Positions 5,870 to 8,001 of a stretch of DNA of 8,001 bases are shown piece by piece. Numbering within the stretch: position 1 is the stretch's first letter; every line of letters starts with the position of its first letter. The position numbers and the translations under genes were made by a program. Source of the stretch: CALMZN01 sp964443785 (GTDB taxonomy: Bacteria; Patescibacteriota; Patescibacteriia; UBA1558; GWA2-36-10); assembly GCA_964443785.1 (NCBI GenBank), contig CAYUER010000028.1, positions 1 through 8,001 of the forward strand, in the 5' to 3' direction. A model generated the notes under the pieces. It was not told the DNA's origin, made no database searches, and saw nothing but the letters and a program-made list of their open reading frames with translations.

Positions 5870-6064
5870 AGTGCAAGCACCAGCAACTGATCCCAATGCC
5901 GGTTTCGCGGTTCTACCCTTGGGTAGTGTGCGACGACCTTTGTCTTGGCAAAAAGGTCGCATTTACCGGAACTATAAGGGCTTGAGTTGGGTCTGCTGCA
6001 CACCAGCTAGCTAGATTTTGCTTTTGGTCAGTGGTCCCAAGGCTTGAAATCAGGCTAAACTAGC
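5829..6064 (-). ncRNA. Probable structured small RNA, unassigned family
   Basis: A self-contained unit: promoter at 6099-6071, about 235 nt without a credible ORF, then a terminator. The two overlapping minus frames here run straight through the terminator, so they are not genes. A branched fold can be drawn. CAGCA and CCCAA (5881-5885, 5892-5896) pair with TGCTG and TTGGG (5994-5998, 5987-5991). CCGGT (5899-5903) pairs with ACCGG (5965-5969). These close two hairpins, CTACCC/GGGTAG (5913-5926) and TGCGA-CCTTT/AAAGG-TCGCA (5929-5961). A further hairpin lies near the 5' end (about 6021-6043). It lacks marks I know for tmRNA, RNase P RNA or SRP RNA. It is also richer in G+C than its flanks. Confidence 0.65.
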
Positions 6065-6070
6065 AAAAAA

Positions 6071-6099
6071 ATATTAGCATAAGTGTAAAATAGGGTCAA
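6071..6099 (-). promoter_or_regulatory. Promoter of the minus-strand small RNA
   Basis: The minus strand reads TTGACC, 17 bp, TAATAT with TG one base before the -10. The -35 hexamer overlaps the stem of the plus-strand terminator at 6089-6132. The predicted start is near 6064. Confidence 0.7.
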
Positions 6100-6132
6100 T
6101 ATTGGTGTTGGGGACTCTATTTTTTATTTTTT
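6089..6132 (+). terminator. Intrinsic terminator after the rpsO-pnp transcript
   Basis: AATAGGGTC (6089-6097) pairs with GACTCTATT (6113-6121), with one G-U, followed by TTTTTTATTTTTTG. It would end plus-strand transcripts that run past 5804, making their tail antisense to the minus-strand small RNA. Confidence 0.75.
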
Positions 6133-6196
6133 GAGCCTAAGATTATCTTCTACACTATTCTAGAACTTAAAAAACATCAAAAATAAGTGTTTGCAC

Positions 6197-6214
6197 AGCC
6201 CCTCGCGAGGGGCT
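6197..6214. repeat. GC-rich perfect palindrome beside the DnaA-box array
   Basis: AGCCCCTCGCGAGGGGCT is a perfect 18-bp palindrome in an otherwise AT-rich stretch. It is followed by only TTT, so it is a poor terminator. It ends one base before the first DnaA box. Confidence 0.75.
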
Positions 6215-6215
6215 T

Positions 6216-6255
6216 TGTGGATAACTTGTTGATAGTTGTGGATTATTGTTGACAA
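6216..6255 (-). promoter_or_regulatory. Phased array of DnaA-box-like motifs
   Basis: Read on the minus strand, four 9-mers share one orientation: TTATCCACA (6216-6224, perfect consensus), CTATCAACA (6227-6235, 7/9), TAATCCACA (6237-6245, 8/9) and TTGTCAACA (6247-6255, 7/9). Their starts are spaced 11, 10 and 10 bp, one helical turn each. Very AT-rich DNA follows (6267-6312). This resembles part of a replication origin, or a DnaA-controlled promoter region, since a strong promoter lies 60 bp on. No dnaA or dnaN is in the window. Confidence 0.6.
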
Positions 6256-6266
6256 AATTGTCAACA
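6247..6266. repeat. TGTTGACAA-AA-TTGTCAACA inverted repeat
   Basis: Nine-base perfect arms around AA form an operator-like palindrome. The left arm doubles as the last DnaA-box-like motif. It lies 50 bp upstream of the promoter at 6316-6344. Confidence 0.7.
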
Positions 6267-6315
6267 TATAGAAAAATATATTTTTATTTTTGCTAATTTT
6301 AGCCAATAAATAGCT

Positions 6316-6344
6316 TTGACAGAGATGCTAAAATATGATATACT
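6316..6344 (+). promoter_or_regulatory. Consensus sigma-70 promoter
   Basis: TTGACA, exactly 17 bp, TATACT with TG one base before the -10. This is the closest match to consensus in the window. The predicted start is near 6351. No protein gene follows within 500 bp, so it probably drives an RNA. Confidence 0.85.
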
Positions 6345-6350
6345 TATATT

Positions 6351-6735
6351 GTAGATAAATAAGTACCTTGAACAAAAGATTTGGAACTGCACATTACTTT
6401 TAAGAGTAGTGTCTAGCTCTAAGAGCTTCACTGTTTTGAGTAATCAAGCCACCGACGCTTGAACAAAGCAAAACAAAAACAAAATACAAAAAGGAAAATC
6501 CTAATTGCCGGATAGGTAATGAGATCTTTCCGCTAAATGGTGGAGTTCTACAATTGATTCTTGAGTCGGAATAGAATCACTGACGTTTTCACAACAACAT
6601 ATGCTTATAAGCCAATAAAACTTACAAGGCGGCATGACAAACATGCCACAAGCTATCGTGAAGACGCTACGGGGCGCACTTACGGCCCACAAAGCTTATG
6701 CTATTAGGGGTGCTCGGATGCGTCCTGTTTTTTTT
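6351..6735 (+). ncRNA. Probable non-coding RNA, unassigned; 3' end uncertain
   Basis: A strong promoter is followed by sequence without a credible ORF but with many hairpins: CATTACT/AGTAGTG (about 6391-6410), AGCTC/GAGCT (6415-6427), TCAAGC/GCTTGA (6444-6462), TGATTCT/AGAATCA (6555-6579) and GGCATG/CATGCC (about 6630-6647). The loop of the third (CCGAC, 6452-6456) is complementary to the loop of the fourth (GTCGG, 6565-6569). CTTGAACAAA occurs twice (6367-6376, 6458-6467), so TCAAG at 6444-6448 could pair with either copy. A T8 run at 6728-6735 follows a weak GACGC/GCGTC closing stem and is the best visible end. I found no tmRNA, RNase P or SRP signature. It could instead be a long leader, but the next gene has its own promoter. 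Confidence 0.5.
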
Positions 6736-6791
6736 GGCAAAAAATTCTATTTCTTCGAGCGATCTCGATCTGCCATCCGCTCACTGGCAGA

Positions 6792-6812
6792 GGTGGAGAG
6801 AGGGAGTCGAAC
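6792..6812 (-). other. Fragment resembling the 3' end of a tRNA/tmRNA
   Basis: On the minus strand these 21 bases begin GTTCGACTCCC and end CTCTCCACC, like a T-loop plus acceptor 3' strand of tRNA or tmRNA genes. The bases before it (AAACT) do not pair with CCCTC as a T-stem would, and no 5' half is present. It may be an attachment-site-like remnant or chance. The rest of 6736-6869 holds a few small hairpins and no gene that I can support. Confidence 0.3.
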
Positions 6813-6869
6813 AGTTTTAATAGTGCTCGATGTGCTTTCTTTTTGCTCAAGCTCGATAAACAAAAAACC

Positions 6870-6898
6870 TTGCAAAATAAGCGAATATTTGCTATTAT
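6870..6898 (+). promoter_or_regulatory. Promoter of dksA-like / lspA genes
   Basis: TTGCAA, 17 bp, TATTAT with TG one base before the -10. The spacer GCGAATATTTGC lines up with the promoter at 1529-1557. The predicted start near 6905 gives an 18-nt leader and rules out the in-frame GTG at 6902 as the start codon. Confidence 0.7.
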
Positions 6899-6922
6899 TT
6901 TGTGGTAATTAAAGCCTACAAC

Positions 6923-7285
6923 ATGACATTTGATGCAAAATTTTTAGGGACTCGTAAGAGTGAGTTAGAAAAAAGACGCGAAGAAATTTTACGCGAACTA
7001 AATGTAGATACAGTACAGGTAGCGGAAAATGATTTTAGCGCCAAATTTGTCGACTATGGCGACAAAGAAGATGAAAATGCTGCTGAGGTAGCTGACTTTG
7101 AGAAAAATTTATCCTTAGAAAAGACTTTGGAAATATCTTTATTCAATGTAGACAAAGCTCTACGCAAAATTGACGAAGGCAACTACGGTTTGTGCGAATC
7201 TTGCGGTAAACCAATTGACCCCAAGCGTTTAGAAGCTTTTCCTTCAGCCACTGCTTGCATGGATTGCAAGCGCAAATCTTTATAA
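6923..7285 (+). CDS. TraR/DksA-family C4 zinc-finger protein
   Basis: The product is 120 residues from ATG 6923. The N-terminal half is a charged coiled-coil (KSELEKRREEILRELN and further on), whose turn carries an acidic patch (DYGDKEDENAAEV) like the DxxDxA tip of DksA. The C-terminal half has a C4 zinc finger: Cys91-x2-Cys94 (CESCGKPIDP) and Cys112-x2-Cys115 (CMDCKRK), spaced by 17 residues as in the family. DksA-type proteins insert the coiled-coil into the RNA polymerase secondary channel and tune promoters during stress, often with ppGpp. This one is shorter than E. coli DksA (151 residues), so the family name is safer than the exact role. No Shine-Dalgarno is visible and the leader is very short. 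lspA begins seven bases after the stop, suggesting an operon. Confidence 0.92.
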   Translation: MTFDAKFLGTRKSELEKRREEILRELNVDTVQVAENDFSAKFVDYGDKEDENAAEVADFEKNLSLEKTLEISLFNVDKALRKIDEGNYGLCESCGKPIDPKRLEAFPSATACMDCKRKSL

Positions 7286-7292
7286 AGTATTT

Positions 7293-7703
7293 ATGCCAAG
7301 ATACTATTTGGGTCTATTAAGCTTATTGATCCTAGATAGATTCTTGAAAGTATTCTTTTTGAAAACATTATCCAGTCAGGATGGTGTTTTTGCTTTGTAT
7401 ATCAATAAAAATATTGCTTTTTCTTTGCCAGTACCAGCGCCGATTTTGTATCCTTTATTATTTTTGATATTTTTTGTCTTGATTTTATTTTGGTATAGAG
7501 ATTTTAGAGCGGAAAAAAAATATTTTTGGCCCTACAGTTTGATAATTATCGGGGCAGCTAGTAATATTTGGGATCGTCTACAGTACGGGGGAGTAGTAGA
7601 TTATTTTAATGTGCCATTTTTTACAGTTTTTAATCTGAGCGATGTTTATATTTTCTTAGGAGTGTGCTATTTTTTATTTAGACAATTAAAAAATAAATCA
7701 TGA
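7293..7703 (+). CDS. lspA: Lipoprotein signal peptidase (signal peptidase II)
   Basis: The product is 136 residues. It removes the signal peptide from lipid-modified prolipoproteins in the cytoplasmic membrane. Family boxes in order: Asp15 in the first helix (LILDRFLKV), NKNIAF (residues 38-43), ASNIWDR (89-95) followed by GGVVDYF with Asp103, and FNLSD with Asp117. Asp103 and Asp117 correspond to the catalytic aspartate pair. They lie 14 residues apart, closer than the roughly 19 of Pseudomonas LspA, so the extracytoplasmic loop is short. Four hydrophobic segments are visible (about 5-24, 50-67, 79-91, 116-130). At 136 residues it is compact for the family. No Shine-Dalgarno is seen; translation is probably coupled to the zinc-finger gene seven bases upstream. 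Confidence 0.93.
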   Translation: MPRYYLGLLSLLILDRFLKVFFLKTLSSQDGVFALYINKNIAFSLPVPAPILYPLLFLIFFVLILFWYRDFRAEKKYFWPYSLIIIGAASNIWDRLQYGGVVDYFNVPFFTVFNLSDVYIFLGVCYFLFRQLKNKS

Positions 7704-7812
7704 ATCCAGTTAGAAATTTATATTACTAACTTCGCTGGAAATATCAAAAAATATTACTAATTATTTTACTTTAAATAATAAAAATCTAATAAATTTAATT
7801 TCTAAACTGGAT
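7704..7812. repeat. Inverted repeat spanning the lspA-tspO gap and covering the tspO start
   Basis: ATCCAGTTAGAAATT (7704-7718) is complementary to AATTTCTA-(A)-ACTGGAT (7797-7812), 15 pairs with one bulged A, enclosing about 78 very AT-rich bases. ATATTACTAA appears twice inside (7720-7729, 7751-7760). The right arm covers the first bases of the tspO start codon. It could be a small mobile remnant or a leader that masks the start. Confidence 0.65.
7765..7792 (+). promoter_or_regulatory. Weak candidate promoter for tspO-like gene
   Basis: TTTACT, 16 bp, TAATAA, without an extended -10. It is AT-rich enough to arise by chance. It would start transcription around 7799. Confidence 0.25.
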
Positions 7813-8001
7813 GAAAACAAAAAGTATTGTAAAATTATTTTCGGCGGTGCTCATCTGCTTGGGCGCTGGTTTTATTGGTTCATTTTTTACTACTCCGGAG
7901 ATAGCTACCTGGTACCAGACAATCAACAAACCAACTTGGAATCCACCCTCTTGGGTTTTTGGTCCAGTCTGGACTACGCTTTTTATCTTGATGGGTATTG
8001 C
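7811..8001 (+). CDS. TspO/MBR-family membrane protein, 5' part only
   Basis: From ATG 7811, 63 complete codons run off the window end. The first hydrophobic helix (SIVKLFSAVLICLGAGFIGS) is followed by the hallmark TspO segment: WYQTINKPTWNPPSWVFGPV, then WTTLFILMGI, the start of the second helix. The family consists of five-helix membrane proteins that bind tetrapyrroles or other hydrophobic ligands and act as sensors, transporters or degraders; the substrate cannot be told here. No Shine-Dalgarno is visible, and the start codon is inside an inverted-repeat arm. It lies about 107 bases after lspA, so it may have its own promoter or be read from upstream. Confidence 0.92.
   Translation, partial: MKTKSIVKLFSAVLICLGAGFIGSFFTTPEIATWYQTINKPTWNPPSWVFGPVWTTLFILMGI

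Noticed and set aside
5774..6003. Two 62-residue minus-strand ORFs
   Set aside because: Both cross the small-RNA terminator, lack membrane or domain character and have no ribosome site.
6249..6277. Promoter starting at TTGACA in the inverted repeat
   Set aside because: No -10 hexamer lies at 16-18 bp; the nearest TATA-like sequences are at wrong spacing.
6351..6735. tmRNA, RNase P RNA or SRP RNA
   Set aside because: No tRNA-like ends or tag frame for tmRNA, no GAAAGTCC-type core for RNase P, and no GGAAGGAAGC-like SRP loop was found.
6501..6912. Small ORFs on both strands (63 and 92 residues)
   Set aside because: No ribosome site, no recognisable protein character, and the plus frame runs through the T8 tract and the promoter of the next gene.

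Overview
The window looks like a fragment of a draft genome (a 10-N scaffold gap lies at 698-707) from a bacterium with moderately AT-rich DNA. The rpsO-pnp pair, a plain TraR/DksA-type zinc-finger protein, a short LspA, a TspO-family protein, sparse Shine-Dalgarno sites and an unrecognised single-span membrane protein would fit a Patescibacteria/CPR member. That placement is an impression from gene content and style, not a measurement.

Layout. 1-692 (-): 3' part missing of a tyrosine recombinase whose visible catalytic boxes look degenerate. 759-906: nested palindromic dispersed repeat that appears to sit inside a terminator-like hairpin. 916-1557 (-): a GC-richer transcription unit with a good promoter (1529-1557), a 58-bp inverted repeat, two tandem cassettes (structured leader, tiny membrane-protein ORF, shared 3' hairpin) and an intrinsic terminator. 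1583-5804 (+): rpsO, pnp and an unknown membrane-anchored protein, starting from a promoter divergent from the previous unit. 5805-6870: about 1 kb without a credible protein gene. It holds a minus-strand transcription unit of about 235 nt with its own promoter, compact predicted fold and terminator; a plus-strand terminator; a phased array of DnaA-box-like motifs next to AT-rich DNA; and a consensus promoter driving a second probable non-coding RNA. 6870-8001 (+): promoter, dksA/traR-like gene, lspA and the start of a tspO-like gene.

How it fits together. rpsO and pnp form the conserved translation / RNA-turnover pair, with hairpins in both leaders that suggest autoregulation. The downstream genes concern stress or transcription control (DksA-like), lipoprotein maturation (LspA) and a membrane sensor/transporter family (TspO). 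The most unusual parts are non-coding: four promoters with the same GC..AA..TG signature at the same register of a 17-bp spacer, a probable unassigned minus-strand small RNA, a second probable RNA with a possible kissing loop, and a duplicated leader RNA whose two copies differ but keep the same helices. All RNA folds were made by eye.
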